A stretch of 45,000 nt of DNA from Prorocentrum cordatum (taxonomy: Eukaryota > Sar > Dinophyceae > Prorocentrales > Prorocentraceae): contig CAUYUJ010011225.1 of NCBI GenBank assembly GCA_963575745.1, forward strand, positions 1 to 45,000, written 5' to 3'. A program made the position numbers and the translations under genes. Shown one piece after another: positions 25,338 to 35,566 of this stretch (position 1 is the stretch's first letter; each line of letters opens with the position of its first letter). The notes below the pieces were generated by a model that did not search any database, was not told the origin of the DNA, and saw only the letters and a list, made by a program, of their open reading frames with translations.

Positions 25338-26042
25338 ATGATGCGCGAGCTCAGCACCCTGGGCAACGCCGACGCAGACGAGGACATGCCCGCTGCTGAA
25401 GCGGCTCCGGGGAGGCACTTAGATTTGCTTCGCATTATGGAGCGGCTGCCACCAGACTTTCGTAGCGCCTGGCCCTTTTGGGAGTACTTGGCTGAGCGGC
25501 TTCTCCTGGCCCACCAGCAAGTCTACCGCTTTCTCAGCGGCGGCTCGAGGCGCCACGCTCTCTTACTGTCTCCTACCACTGTGTACCAGCCTGCCTCGGT
25601 ACCCCAATGGCAAGCTACATGGCAGCTCGAGAGCGGGCCGCCTGCTTTGCCACACGCCCGCGCTACCGTAGGCCCCGAGCTCCACATGGACTTGCCCGAT
25701 GTCGTTAATCACACAATCGAGCGGTGGTATGGGCGTTGGTGCGAGGCCAACTCTCCCAACTTACTCCACATTTATCCTCATTGCGCAGCGGGTGAAGGCC
25801 CCTATGCTGCCCGTTTCTCACCCGCTATAGGTTTGGTCACTGTCTACGTGCCCGACCAGATTTTTCTGGACCTCCTCCACACGGGGGCCTGGGAACAGCC
25901 TTCTCTCATCCCTCAGCGTCTTTTGGAGGATGCAGCGGCTGGCAGCCCCATCCTAATAGACTTCCAGGCCATGATCCTGGTGCGGCCATTTTGCCTTCCG
26001 TTGTCCTACCTCTCTCGAATCCTCCGCCTCCCTGAACCCTAG
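25338..26042 (+). CDS. Element A ORF4, 234-residue protein of unknown function
   Basis: Starts at the first of two tandem ATGs (MMRELSTLGN) and runs uninterrupted to TAG. Not recognised. The composition is that of a globular protein, unlike ORF3: Trp/aromatic-rich helices (FRSAWPFWEYLAERLLLAHQ), then HTIERWYGRWCEANSPN, and a hydrophobic C-part with strand-like pieces (AIGLVTVYVPDQIFLDLL, SPILIDFQAMILV). Third codon positions are C/G-rich as in ORF2, which supports real coding. The spacing (95 bases after ORF3, 11 before ORF5) suggests shared transcription with the element. Confidence 0.6.
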   Translation: MMRELSTLGNADADEDMPAAEAAPGRHLDLLRIMERLPPDFRSAWPFWEYLAERLLLAHQQVYRFLSGGSRRHALLLSPTTVYQPASVPQWQATWQLESGPPALPHARATVGPELHMDLPDVVNHTIERWYGRWCEANSPNLLHIYPHCAAGEGPYAARFSPAIGLVTVYVPDQIFLDLLHTGAWEQPSLIPQRLLEDAAAGSPILIDFQAMILVRPFCLPLSYLSRILRLPEP

Positions 26043-26053
26043 CCCCTCAGGCC

Positions 26054-26475
26054 ATGCCGACCCCAGATGCGCAGCACCTGCCGCAGTTCGAGCACGGCGA
26101 CGTCCGCTGCGCCCCCACTGAGGCCGTGCCACCACCGCCTACAGTCGTACAGTGGCTGGTAGTGATTACGGCAGGCATATTCCGCTCTGGTCTCCACTGC
26201 CCATCAATGTAGGGCTCCTAATGGAGCAATTTCACGGGCAGGAGACCCGGCTGCCATCCTCTGTGGAGAGGCCGCGCTTTTTTCACCTCCCCATTCTTCA
26301 GGAGATCGATGCACGGCCCATTTTATTCGGCACGGGCATGCCTTTTCGCACCGGCCTTTCGCTGCGGGTCAACATGCGCAGCGGAACCATCCTCATCCCT
26401 ATCGACTCCGCAACGGGCCAAGCATGCATCAGTCGGCCCATTAGGAGGGTCCTCCTCACCCAGGCGCACGCATAA
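26054..26475 (+). CDS. Element A ORF5, small unknown protein, apparently frameshifted
   Basis: The ATG at 26054 opens a 52-residue frame (MPTPDAQHLPQFEHGDVRCA...) ending at 26212. An overlapping frame, open from 26122 to 26475, carries the more protein-like sequence (HIPLWSPLPINVGLLMEQFH, FFHLPILQEIDARPILFGTG, SLRVNMRSGTILIPI). A single frame change around 26130-26160 would join them into about 135 residues. Hydrophobic beta-rich stretches suggest a globular domain. Not recognised. Confidence 0.5.
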
Positions 26476-26572
26476 GCCAGCTAGGTTTCACTCATATCTG
26501 GCCGTTGGCTTATGGGCTATTTCTTTTCGCTCCCTCCGCACTCCCCCTTCTCTCAGCGCGCGCAACGCAGCC

Positions 26573-27076
26573 ATGGCGGCCAGGCTTCCTGCGGGCGGGC
26601 GCGCTACGGCGGCGACGGAGGGGACCACGCCCCCGCAGGGGGCCCCGGCCGAGCCCGGCAGGGCGCCGCCCAACGCGCTGGAGCTCTTCGGCCTATCAGG
26701 CGATACGCAGTCTGGCTCGGCATGGCAGGGCTCCCAGTACACGGCCGCCACCAGAGAGTTCAAAAAATGGTGGCCAGCCACGTACCCTGGCGAGTGGAAG
26801 ATGCCAAACGGCATGCTCTACCCGTTCGTGTGGAAGCTCAAGTCGCTCGACGTCATCGATGGCCAGGTCGTCGAAACTTGGGTTTGGGAGTGGATAGAGG
26901 CTCCAGGCTTGTCGACCATCTCAGAGGTCGAGACCATGCTGCTGGACCACTTCAACCAGCAGCAGGCCGCCGCGCAGGAGGCCCAGGCGCGAGCGGCGGC
27001 GTCTGCGGCCGCCCGCGCGGCAGCCGAGAGGGCCCCTGCGCCTGCGCCGTTCAACGCGTCGCCCTTCGGTGCCTGA
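26573..27076 (+). CDS. Element A ORF6, 167-residue protein with Ala-rich C-terminal helix
   Basis: The ATG at 26573 (MAARLPAGGRATAATEG) opens a clean frame to TGA at 27074. After a Pro/Gly-rich start comes a compact Trp-rich segment (NALELFGLSGDTQSGSAW, FKKWWPATYPGEWKMPNG, FVWKLKSLDVIDGQVVETW, VWEWIEAPGLSTISEVE), then an Ala/Gln helix and a Pro/Ala tail. The frame is also open upstream to 26309, but that part overlaps ORF5 out of frame. Not recognised; the Trp-rich core looks like a small folded domain. Confidence 0.6.
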   Translation: MAARLPAGGRATAATEGTTPPQGAPAEPGRAPPNALELFGLSGDTQSGSAWQGSQYTAATREFKKWWPATYPGEWKMPNGMLYPFVWKLKSLDVIDGQVVETWVWEWIEAPGLSTISEVETMLLDHFNQQQAAAQEAQARAAASAAARAAAERAPAPAPFNASPFGA

Positions 27077-27161
27077 GCGGGCCTTAGAGCGTGCTGCCTC
27101 CCAGTCGGCGCCATCCCAGGTCGACACGGGCGACCTAGGCGCAACTAATAGTGCGCCCTCA

Positions 27162-27219
27162 TAGGTGGTGGGCTAGCCTGATGCTCTAGTCTCTGTTCAC
27201 CTCGGCAGCCCACCACCTA
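27162..27219. other. Perfect 13-bp-stem hairpin, repeat unit 1
   Basis: TAGGTGGTGGGCT at 27162-27174 pairs with its exact complement at 27207-27219 across a 32-base loop. It sits at the very start of the repeat unit. Confidence 0.85.
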
Positions 27220-27517
27220 GACAGCCCTAGCCAGCCACACGAGCCGAATATTTACAGCTGGAGAGCCGTGCTGCTCCAATTTAAGGTCGGCTGAGCCGTC
27301 CTGCAATCTCGTCGCAGCGGGCCCTTCAGTTCTTTCATCATTCAGCCCCATTCCAAGGGCCCGCTGCAAGAGTCGTAGCCAGCACCAGTCTCTAGCTTCA
27401 CACCTCTCTGCCGCACTAGTGCAGCCAACGCGACACTTTTAAGCAGCCCCGCTACCAGAAGAGCGGTCGGCTAATGCTCACAGCTCAATTCGCAGACTCG
27501 CCACGGCTGAGTCTTCA

Positions 27518-27575
27518 TAGGTGGTGGGCTAGCCTAATACCCTAGTCTCTGTTTACCTCGGCAGCCCACCACCTA
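27518..27575. other. Perfect 13-bp-stem hairpin, repeat unit 2
   Basis: The same stem at 27518-27530 and 27563-27575. The loop differs from unit 1 at several bases, while both stem arms are unchanged. Confidence 0.85.
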
Positions 27576-27869
27576 GATAGCCCTAGCCAGCCACGCGAGC
27601 CGAATATCTCCAGCTGAGGAGCCGTGCCGCTCCAATTTAAGGTCGGCCGAGCCGTCCTGCAGTCTCGTCGCAGCGGGCCCTTCAGTTCTTTATCTTTCAG
27701 CCCCATCCCAAGGGCCAGCTGCAAGAGCTGTAGCCAGCACCAGTCTCTAGCTTCACACCTTTCTGCCGCAACATTGCGGCCAACGCGACACTTTTAAGCA
27801 GCCACGCTACCAGAAGAGCGGTCGGCTCAATGCTCACAGCGCAATTCGAAGACTCGCCACGGCTGAGTC

Positions 27870-28437
27870 GAGGCTGCGGCAAGCAAAGATGCTGCCTCAG
27901 CACATCCCTCTTGCCGAGTAACTCTCGGCTAATGCTGCCCATCAGAGGTGCGCACCTCTACGGACAGCTACCGCGCCCTAGTGCTTCTTGGCTGGGCAAG
28001 ATACTCCCTCTCCTTCCCCAGAGTTCCCCCCTCCCCTCTTACCACGTTAACACTAATATGCCAAGTGCAGCACAGGCGCTCTCTCACCTGCCCCCCTTAC
28101 CGGTCACGTGCGTTTCCGATGGGGCTTCCTAGTCTCTTGGCGGCAATGCCAGCCTCTCCCTCCTGGTCCGCTCCGTCACGGCCGCCCTACAGCGCGGCAC
28201 TGCCATTTTGGCCCTCTTCCTACTCATCCCGCTCATATCCATGGCTAAGCCATGCTCCCAGGTGGCCGTTCCTGAGGCCAGCTTTGCTGCTCTTCGGTCT
28301 TTCAGCGCTGCCCGCATAGGGCAACGCCTAGATGGCGCGCTCAGTGACTCTCGCACGGCACCGATCCTTTCTCTTCATTTTATTCCCCCTCCCTCCCCTT
28401 CGGTGCCAATACCTCCCCCGCCCATCATGCAGGTCCA
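27870..28437 (+). other. Possible coding remnant with one TAG; tail of element A or spacer
   Basis: One plus frame is open from 27830 to 28720 except for a TAG at 28130. Just after the TAG it reads SLGGNASLSLLVRSVTAALQ, then a hydrophobic run ILALFLLIPLI that could span a membrane. It could be a further element A ORF or chance. Unidentified. Confidence 0.25.
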
Positions 28438-29326
28438 ATGGCGAAGAATCGCTGTTGCTTGCGGACGGACCAGGAGCGGAGATCCTTTGTTGTGCCCGCT
28501 AGGCGGGCTCTGTCTGCCGCCTGGCCGACCTGCGGCCGCCCCGCTCAAGCTACTTGCAACGAGCCAAGTGCAGTCAAAGCCATCCTCTTCCGCCCTGCTC
28601 CTCCTCCTCCTCCTCCTCCTCCTCCTCCTCCTCCTCCCACTCCTCTCTTATCGCCCTCCCTCAAGCCATTTGGCCCCAATGTTTGGGGGCTCGCTTCTGG
28701 GCCTTTCAGTCGGCGCTTGAGATCTAACCTCCTTCGGGAGGTGGCAAACGCAGAAGCATTCTCGTACACGAGCCATGGCGCCACAGCGCAAGCCGCCTGG
28801 GATGCTTGGCACTCCGCCGTGGCTTTCTGCTCGCAATTCTATGTAGCGTTGCAGGACTTGTGGCTGTGGGAAGAACCTTGGGCGCTTCTTGTTCTGCAAG
28901 CAATGCCACAGCTTGCAGGCCGATGTGGACGTCTAAGCGCCTAAGCCTCCTGGAGGCGTCTGGGCACAAGGAGCGGGAGCTGCAGGCCAGCCTGGCCAGC
29001 CCCCGCCGTCAGCCCCTCCTAGTGAACCTCGCCCTGTGGGACCACAAGGAGCTGCTGGAGACAATCAACATGGAGAAGCGGATGCTGGAGTCATTCGTGA
29101 TCCTGACTTTTCGGAACACGAAATGTGCCAGCTCATTGCCCTCAATCGGAATAGCGGCAACCATGGTCAAGTCGCCGCCTTACAGTTCCGCCTGGACAAG
29201 AGGTTGGTGGGGGCAGCTCTTGTGTCACTACAGGTGCAGGCTAACCAGTGCGACCGTGCCAAAAAGGCTCTGGAAAAGAAGCTGTCCAAGGAACTTGACC
29301 AATTCGGGAAGTGGCAGTTCTGGTAG
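28438..29326 (+). pseudogene. Element B ORF1 remnant (gag-like, zinc-ribbon motif), frame-broken
   Basis: Starts with MAKNRCCLRTDQ at 28438, then a Pro run from a CTC microsatellite. A different frame at 28847-28936 gives a compact Cys4 motif (CRTCGCGK...FCKQCHSLQ), likely a zinc ribbon, before a TAA. Downstream, helical gag-like sequence is split between two frames: HKERELQASLASPRRQPLLV up to about 29100, then RDPDFSEHEMCQLIALNRNS and a coiled coil (CDRAKKALEKKLSKELDQF) to a TAG at 29324. At least two frame changes and one stop show decay. The family is inferred from layout and motif, not proven. Confidence 0.5.
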
Positions 29327-32029
29327 CAGGAAAGACTCAATTCATTCTCTTCGCCAGCTGCTACGTGCAGAGGCTGAAAGGTACAAGGGCGCGCCACGCG
29401 CGCCAGGCATCCCTGGGGCCCGAGCGTGCCAGGCACGCCTGGTGCGCCAGATGCTTCCGCGTGCGCCAGGTGGGCCGCGTACTGCAGCCGCGCCGCGTTC
29501 GCCACGTTCGGAGGGCGTGCAGAGTGCGTCAGGTGCGCCCGCGCACGTGGCGGTAAGCGTCGGGAGACATGTCGGCCCCCACCATCCGCGTCGAAAACCA
29601 ATGCCCATCATTGTGTCTGGTGGGCCTGCGCACAGCAGGCCATGCACCGCCGCGTTACAGTGATCACAGGGTGGCCGCGCATGATCCAGATTTAGCCGCG
29701 AGGTGCGTTTTGCAATGTTGTTTGGTCAGGGATGGTAGCCCTCCGCGCAGCAGGCAGTATGCTGGTGCCCCCGCCGTCCCTGTCAACAAACACTACAAAG
29801 TGTTCGCGGGCCTCGCGAGCATTACTCCAGACGTTGCCCCAACGTGTGCTTTGTATTGTTTTGTTGATTGAAGTGGCGGTGGTGGGGGGGCCCTCGAGCC
29901 TCATGGGGCTCTCGTTGTTCCTGGTTGGCTGCCGGTCGCCTCGGGGAGAGGGTGTATATCATTTGGGAACAGTGATAGACCCGTCCCCCGAGCAGGGGAG
30001 GAAGGGGTTGTGGAAAAAGAGAACAAAACTGCGGGCCCATGACGACGTACTCCTGGGAGCGGAGTCTCGCCTGCACAAACGAGCCCCCCCGCGTCAGCCC
30101 CCCAGGCTGAAGCGGGGGGGCCGCCTGTGGCCTGACGCACCATGTATGAATTCCTTTCTGCTCCAGCACTCTGGCCCGCCGTCAGGGGGGAGCGTCAGTT
30201 TTGGTCTTCCAGGCTCCTCGGAGCCTTTGGGAAGCAACCCTGGTTCGGGCCCGCGTGGGCCTTGTCCTGGCCCCAGTATAGGTCCTGTGTCCGGCCCTCC
30301 TGTCCCCGAGTTCGACCGACTTGCCCTCGGGTTCCAGACTTCCAGACTTGTAATGCCACATCCTTGGGGCCCTGTAAAGAGTGACTCGCCCGTGCCTCGG
30401 CCTGCGTTCGGCCCGCGTTGTGGCCGTGCAGGCACGGCATCTATGCAGTGATGAGGCGTGTCGCTCTGCTTTGGATTGAACGGCTCATTCTCTCCCGCTT
30501 GCTTTGGCGTCGGTGGAGGAAGCTCTGGTGGTGTCGCTTTAACTTGCCAGTCCTTCCTAGGTCTCCACGGATTCCCTCAGGGGTCTATCCCGGTCCCCAG
30601 TCGGGTCGTCGCGGGGTTGGTGCATCTTCCTGGGGTCCTGGGTCAGCCCGTCATGTTCGCGTCGGTTTCCACGTGCCATGCTGAGGGGCTCTCTGGTCGA
30701 GACGTTGATATCTTGGGCAAGTGTCCCCAAAGCTACGGCCAAGAGTGGATGGGTCGTGTTCGCTCGGGCCCCGACCCCCCAAGCACGTGCTATTATGATG
30801 AGGGCATCTTGCGAGATGGCGCTGCAGATCATGCAGCTCAGTCCTGTCGAGCGCCTTCGTCCTCTGGATTAGGGCTACCCTTGTGGGCCTACATCATAGT
30901 TCAAAGTGGTTCACCCACACTCTTCTTCGTTCCCTGAACGCCTTCTCGTTGAGCTGATTGTCTAGCGGTGCCAGGGGGCGCGCCTCGCGTCGGGGGCATG
31001 GAGGCTTTCGATTTTTCCGACGCCTCGAACGGGCTATCGAAGTTGATTCAGGCTGTCGGGGAGGTGGAAATTGCGCAGACTACTCCCGGCTCCCCCGTCG
31101 AAGTTGCGCTTTGCCTCCGTGCCTGTAAGCTCTGGGCCATGGGGTTTCTTATTTTTTCGCCGCCCCCCCCTCCCGGCCCTTTCTCAGCGGTGCATCGGGC
31201 CTGTCAAAAGGCCTCCCTCAGCGGGGTCGGATCCTCGCCCAGGCTGGCGGTGTGTAGGAGTCTTTTGCCTCTGTGGCCCCCCTAGGTCAGGTCGCGCAGA
31301 CGGGCGCGTCTGGCGGAGATCGAAGTAGCTCATGTTGCACGCGTCACCCTCTCCAGCTACGGGGCCAGTAGTAAGGGCCCGACTTTGAGGCGGCAGCCAG
31401 TTTTTTTACGCGTGGCTCTTCTAAGCGTCGGCGCCCGCAGCTCTTTGCGGTCAAGTGGTTGTCGAGCGCGTTCAGGCAGTCGCGCGCGTCTGCCGTCGGC
31501 GCCGTGGCTCGCAGCATGAAGGGCCAGATGCAAGTGGATATCCCTTCCGGATTCTCGAGCGGGCTGGAAGGGGCGCCCAGCGCTCGTCGTGGCTGTCTAG
31601 GATTTCGCGTTGATCGCCGTGGCTTCAGGCTTGAGGCTCTGTGTGGATGATGAAGCTGTTCAGACAGATCTCTCGCGCACCCTTGCGGGGCTGGATGCCG
31701 TCGCAATCCACGGGCAGTCTGTTGCTGGGAAGGAATGGTTGCGCCGCGACTTGGGGTGGGCCCCGCTTGGCTAGGGCGCCTGCCGCGGGCCGGCAGCACG
31801 CCGCCAATCTCAGCTCGGCGGGGGCGGTGATATCCGTGCCCCTTGCGCTCTTGGAAGCGCAGTCGAAATTTTGTTCTGATTTGTGGAAGGTCCAGCCCTC
31901 GCCCCAGGCGGGGCGCGGTTCGTTGCGCCGCCCCCTCCGCATTCTTCGGCCTGACTGCCGTGTGTTGATCGCCTCCAGTTCCTTTCTCCGGGGCGGCTTT
32001 TGGGGTGGGCGGTTTCCCATGTGAAGCGC
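29327..32029. other. Element B interior, no domain secured
   Basis: GC-rich sequence between the ORF1 remnant and the RT fragment, where a LINE endonuclease would be expected. Short plus-strand pieces look coding (VDDEAVQTDLSRTLAGLDAV near 31645; DFSDASNGLSKLIQAVGEVE near 31012), but stops and frame changes prevent a call. A GCGCCAGG-rich patch lies at 29390-29560. Confidence 0.3.
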
Positions 32030-32230
32030 TACTCCTGGATGTCCGAAAATTGTCTCCAGGTTGTTTGTGTTGCGTTGGCTATGATGGAGATGTCCGTTTC
32101 CCCCTCGTTCCAGATCCAGCCGGCCCGGCTGGCTCTGATTGGAAAATCCGCGGAGGCTGGGGGCCCGTAGGGTTTCTCTGCTCTACGCGTCGATGATCGG
32201 AAATGCCGGGCGGGCGTTGGCGCGACGTGG
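32030..32230 (+). pseudogene. Element B reverse transcriptase fragment
   Basis: Reads YSWMSENCLQVVCVALAMME, then SFQIQPARLALIGKSAEAGG and a TAG at 32168, continuing FSALRVDDRKC. This matches the N-terminal RT segment of dinoflagellate LINE-like elements, where a CLQ...ALLME helix precedes a strand, the basic loop (GKPxGGxRPI) and the LYRVW helix. The stop and the loss of the following catalytic motifs mark it as dead. Confidence 0.5.
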
Positions 32231-35152
32231 TAAATGGAGCATCCTCGCGCCCTCTTTGCCGGGCAAGCATTCGCCCAGGCCGCAGCGCAGGTGTCGTCCA
32301 CGCTGGAGCGCGTAATCGACGGGTGCTTGCGTTGGCTTCGGTCGTTCGGGGCCTCATTCAGTTTTGCTAGATTATCGACTTTGTGCTTCTGGAGCGTCGG
32401 CGTGAGCCGCGCGGGGCCCCTTGCGCTCTGTCTTGGCTGTCCTTCGCGGCGTGTAGATGTGCTCGATTTGTTTGCATTGCCGGCTTCGTCTCGGGGCCTC
32501 GCCGCGCAATTCGACGGGTCCTCGCGGATTGCCTACTTGCTACTGCGTGGGCCATGGTGCGCGTGATTGGCCCTCTTGACAGCGTCAGTCGGGGCGCCGG
32601 AGCCCGACGCCGACGCCGAGATCCCCCTTGGGGAAAAAAAACAGGTCCCGAGCCCGACGCCGGCGCCCCGCAAGTCCCAGATAGGTTTCCTTGGCCACAT
32701 GGGCGCCGCAACGCGCATGGGCTCGACGCGCCATGCGAGCCCGGCGAGCCGCGCGGTCCCCATAGACCCCGTGAGTCGTCAGGGCCGCGTCGGGTTTCTG
32801 GGCCTTGGGAGCCCCGCGGACCATGGCGGCCCCGCGGGCCCTGGGGTCGCCACGGGCCCCATGCGGCGCCATGTGGCGTTTTTTACCGTGCGAGCCCCGT
32901 GGCCTGTGGATTCGGCGAGCAATGCGAGCCACCTCGCGTTTTGCGGGCTCCGCTGGGCCGCTCTGCCCCCGCGGGGAAAGGGCCCTTAACTTTTCCAGTG
33001 GGGTCTTGAGCCCGGCGCCAGCTTTTCGCGCCCGGCAACATTGGGGGGCCGACGCCGGCGCCGAGGCCCCAGCTGGAACGGCGGGCGGGGCAGGGCCGTC
33101 GATGACTTCGGAAGTTGGCCAGGGCTTGTGGGCCGGGGTTCAGAGGGCGCCGCGTTCTCGGGCCCCGGCCGCGCATGGCAGCCACGGCCCGCCCCCGTCG
33201 CGGGGGGTTGGCGGTGGAATCGGAGTCGTCGGTTGCCGGCTTCGGGCTTCCAGAGCGCCGGGGGAGCGGCTAGGGGCGGGCAGGGGGCGGGTGGGGGGAG
33301 GGGGAAGACAGGGGGGGCGGGGCGAACGGGCGGGGGGAGGCGCGGCGGCGGTGGAGTGGGGGGCTCGGGTCATGGAGGAAGCCGCATTCTTCCCTCTGGT
33401 CCTCCCTCTCCTGGGAACTCCCGCCAACTTTGCCTTTCGTTTGCTCTTATTGTTTCTCGCCCTCCCTCCTGCGCGCTGCGCGACGCCCCACTTCCCCCCC
33501 TCCCCGACCCCTCTGCGATTCCTTAGGCCAGGGCGGGCTCGCGCTGGCCCAAATCGCATGTGCAGTTTTGATGAAACAAGTAACTTTTTGGGTGTCGGTG
33601 TCGGCTTTCTGTCTTCCCAGTCAAGTCGGGGCCCAGTGTGCAGCTTGGCCATTGCAGGCGGTGGCGGGTTCTTCTCGGCGGGATCAGCCGCTCAAGTTGT
33701 TCATGCTCCCAAGGGGGCTCGCTGGCCCTCCGCGACGCCCCCGCCTGGGGCGTGGAATCGAGGTGGCGCCTGCCACGGCCTCTCCTGTCGCTTCTTCTCT
33801 AGAAGTCCCTTCGCGGCTGCGATGCTGCCTTGGCCAGCTCGCGGGCCTGATCGCGGACTGCTCCGTGCATCTGGGAATCGATGGCGCCGCCGGGGATCCC
33901 GGGGGAGTTGTGGGGCGGAGCTTAAAGTTCCGCGTTGGAACCGCCACTAAAAAGTTGGTGCAGCTTAAATGCAGCTCGCGGAAATATGGCATGCGGATCT
34001 GGGTATCGGGTTTCTCCTTGCAGCTCGATGCGGTGCCGAATTCCACGGGCTTTCGGAGTTCGAGCTGGCGGAGATCTGCTGCGCGTCGAGGCGCGGTCTG
34101 GGGCCCTGTTCTCGTGCTCGTGCTCGGGGCCGTTCCCTCGCCCCCGCTCTCCTTCTTGGCGACGGCCCTACCTCGGTCGGGGCTGTGGCCCCAGTATCAG
34201 GAGCGGAAAAAGGACGTACATGTACATGAATCCACGCTGGTTTCGAGAGTTCGCATTGCGCAAATGTTCGTATAACGCGGCCGGTCTCGCGGATCGATGG
34301 GGCCGTGTTCATGTGCATAGCTGGGCGCGTACGTCCTTTGTGGGCTCCCTACAGTAGTTGGACGCTCCAAGGCTCCAGACGGGCTGGCGCGCATCCGTTC
34401 GCCCTTCCCTGGGGCCAGATGCGCCTCGGCTCGGGGGCGTTCTTCATCGCGGTTGAGCCGACCTGGAGGGAGGTGGGGGGGGGGCCCGTCAGCGCCAGGC
34501 AACTCTCATTGAAACGGGTTGGCTGGTCGATGGCCAACTTTGTGACATGGTGAACGGTTTTGGAGAGTCGCAGTTGCTGACGAGCGTCTCCCCCGCCGTG
34601 CTGAAGGAATCGTTTCAGCGGGCTTGTCGGCGTGTCCATGGGCGCGAGGCGGCGGCCGAGCAGGGTCTCTCTTGCGATCGATTGTGCTTCGATGTCGTCC
34701 GCGACCGATTGCGATCGTCTCGCGTAGGGCCCCAGGAGCGATGATCGATTGGGGGCCTTGTTTGCGATGCGTAATGCGCTCGCGATCGACTGGCCAAGGT
34801 CGGCAATCGTTTCGCCGACAATCGGCGCGATCTGCGCGGCCTTGCGGGGGCGCGGAGTCTCGCCGCCTGTGGCGCTGCCCTGCCGTTGCCTCCGGGGGGG
34901 TGGGTAGGCGCGGTTGATCCGGGTCTCGTCGACGAGGCCGCTGCCGCGGATCTCTGCGGCCTCGAGGGCGCTGTGCTTTCCTCCGGGGGCCTGTGTCCCC
35001 ATCCGTCGGGCGCGTTGCCTCGGTCTTCTCGGGGGGGGGCGACGAGCGCCTCCAGGCGGCGCGTGATTGGGTTGACCCCCCCCCTGGGATGGAGGCGTGA
35101 TCTCTGGTATTTTCTTCCTTGGCGGCAGTTGTTTCCGTCATGAGATCGCTGA
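32231..35152. other. Decayed element B sequence, no domain secured
   Basis: Very GC-rich. Plus-strand pieces near 34550-34740 (NGFGESQLLTSVSPAVLKES, FQRACRRVHGREAAAEQGLS) could be the region between RT and RNase H. Pro/Arg-rich frames at 32580-33500 look compositional. A 14-base G-rich purine tract lies near 33290-33350. Confidence 0.3.
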
Positions 35153-35400
35153 ATGCTGAGGATTGGGCTCGTGCCAGTTGACGACTCGGGTGACAGGCTG
35201 TGCCGCATTTACGTGCCGGTTCACGCTCCTTTCCTCCAGACCTCCCAGTGCGCCAAATTTGCAGCCTTCGCGCGTGCTGGCATCGAGCTCATGGACGGTG
35301 GCGGCCCTCCCCTCTCGACTGCTGCGGCAGGCGGCGCTGCCCGTCGGCGCGCTGTGAGCCTCCGTGCTGCGCCGAGCCCGTTAAATTTCAGGAGGGGAAA
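35153..35400 (+). pseudogene. Element B RNase H, N-terminal half
   Basis: Reads IGLVPVDDSGDRLCRIYVPV, then HAPFLQTSQCAKFAAFARAG, resembling the first strands and the Q-T-x-x-A-E helix of LINE-type RNase H (the catalytic Glu is Lys here). The frame is interrupted after about 35389 by the AT-rich insertion. Confidence 0.5.
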
Positions 35401-35566
35401 AAACACACAGACACAATTAATCGTCGATTCCCCAGAAAATATGGGAAAATATGGGAATTGGGGGGGAAGACAAAAACCCAGAAAATATGGGAAAATATGG
35501 GGACTAATTTTATTTGTGTGTATTTATTTGTGTGTCCTAATTTCCCTTTAAAATTTTCAGTGCTTG
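35389..35566. mobile_element. AT-rich insertion splitting the element B RNase H
   Basis: About 178 bases of AT-rich sequence in a GC-rich setting. It contains two copies of CCCAGAAAATATGGGAAAAT about 48 bases apart. Its ends are loosely inverted: GGGGAAAAAACACACAGACA on the left against AAGGGAAATTAGGACACACA on the complementary right. It begins TTAAATTTCAG and ends TTAAAATTTTCAG, the latter like a splice acceptor. A MITE-like or introner-like insertion is the best reading. Confidence 0.55.

Larger units (their letters stand above)
15794..27869 (+). mobile_element. Element A: composite non-LTR-like retroelement with methyltransferase-like tail
   Basis: A plus-strand block of six or more ORFs with little spacing: gag-like ORF1, a multi-domain ORF2 (RNase H, AP-type endonuclease, RT, two C2H2 fingers, methyltransferase-like domain), four unknown ORFs, then a tandem pair of 356-bp repeats. 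RT plus an EEP endonuclease, and no integrase or protease, place it with LINE-like elements. The RNase H position, the C-terminal domain and the trailing ORFs are unusual. No long terminal repeats or poly(A) were found. The left end is set at the ORF1 ATG and is a minimum; the right end may extend to about 28.4 kb. Confidence 0.75.
27161..27869. repeat. Tandem pair of 356-bp repeats closing element A
   Basis: Unit 1 is 27161-27516 and unit 2 is 27517-27869. They are highly similar, with scattered substitutions and small indels; each runs from ATAGGTGGTGGGCTAGCCT to CCACGGCTGAGTC. Each includes GCTCCAATTTAAGGTCGGC, CGCAGCGGGCCCTTCAGTTC and CGACACTTTTAAGCAGCC. No matching sequence exists near ORF1, so they are not LTRs of this copy. 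Confidence 0.9.

Noticed and set aside
27161-27869. The 356-bp repeats as LTRs
   Set aside because: They are adjacent in tandem, with no copy upstream of ORF1, and the element has an EEP endonuclease and no integrase.
28201-28216. GCCATTTTGGCCCTC as a spliced-leader relic
   Set aside because: Only the core ten to twelve bases match and both flanks diverge. The same holds for CCATTTTGG near 4540. Chance is likely.
31344-32301. Minus-strand gene with plausible helical peptide
   Set aside because: The plus strand at 32030-32170 matches a known RT segment. The minus reading needs several frame changes and has no family resemblance.
34349-35141. Long minus-strand frames that look protein-like
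   Set aside because: They lie opposite decayed plus-strand element B sequence. GC-rich coding DNA leaves the antisense frame open, and no domain is visible on the minus strand.
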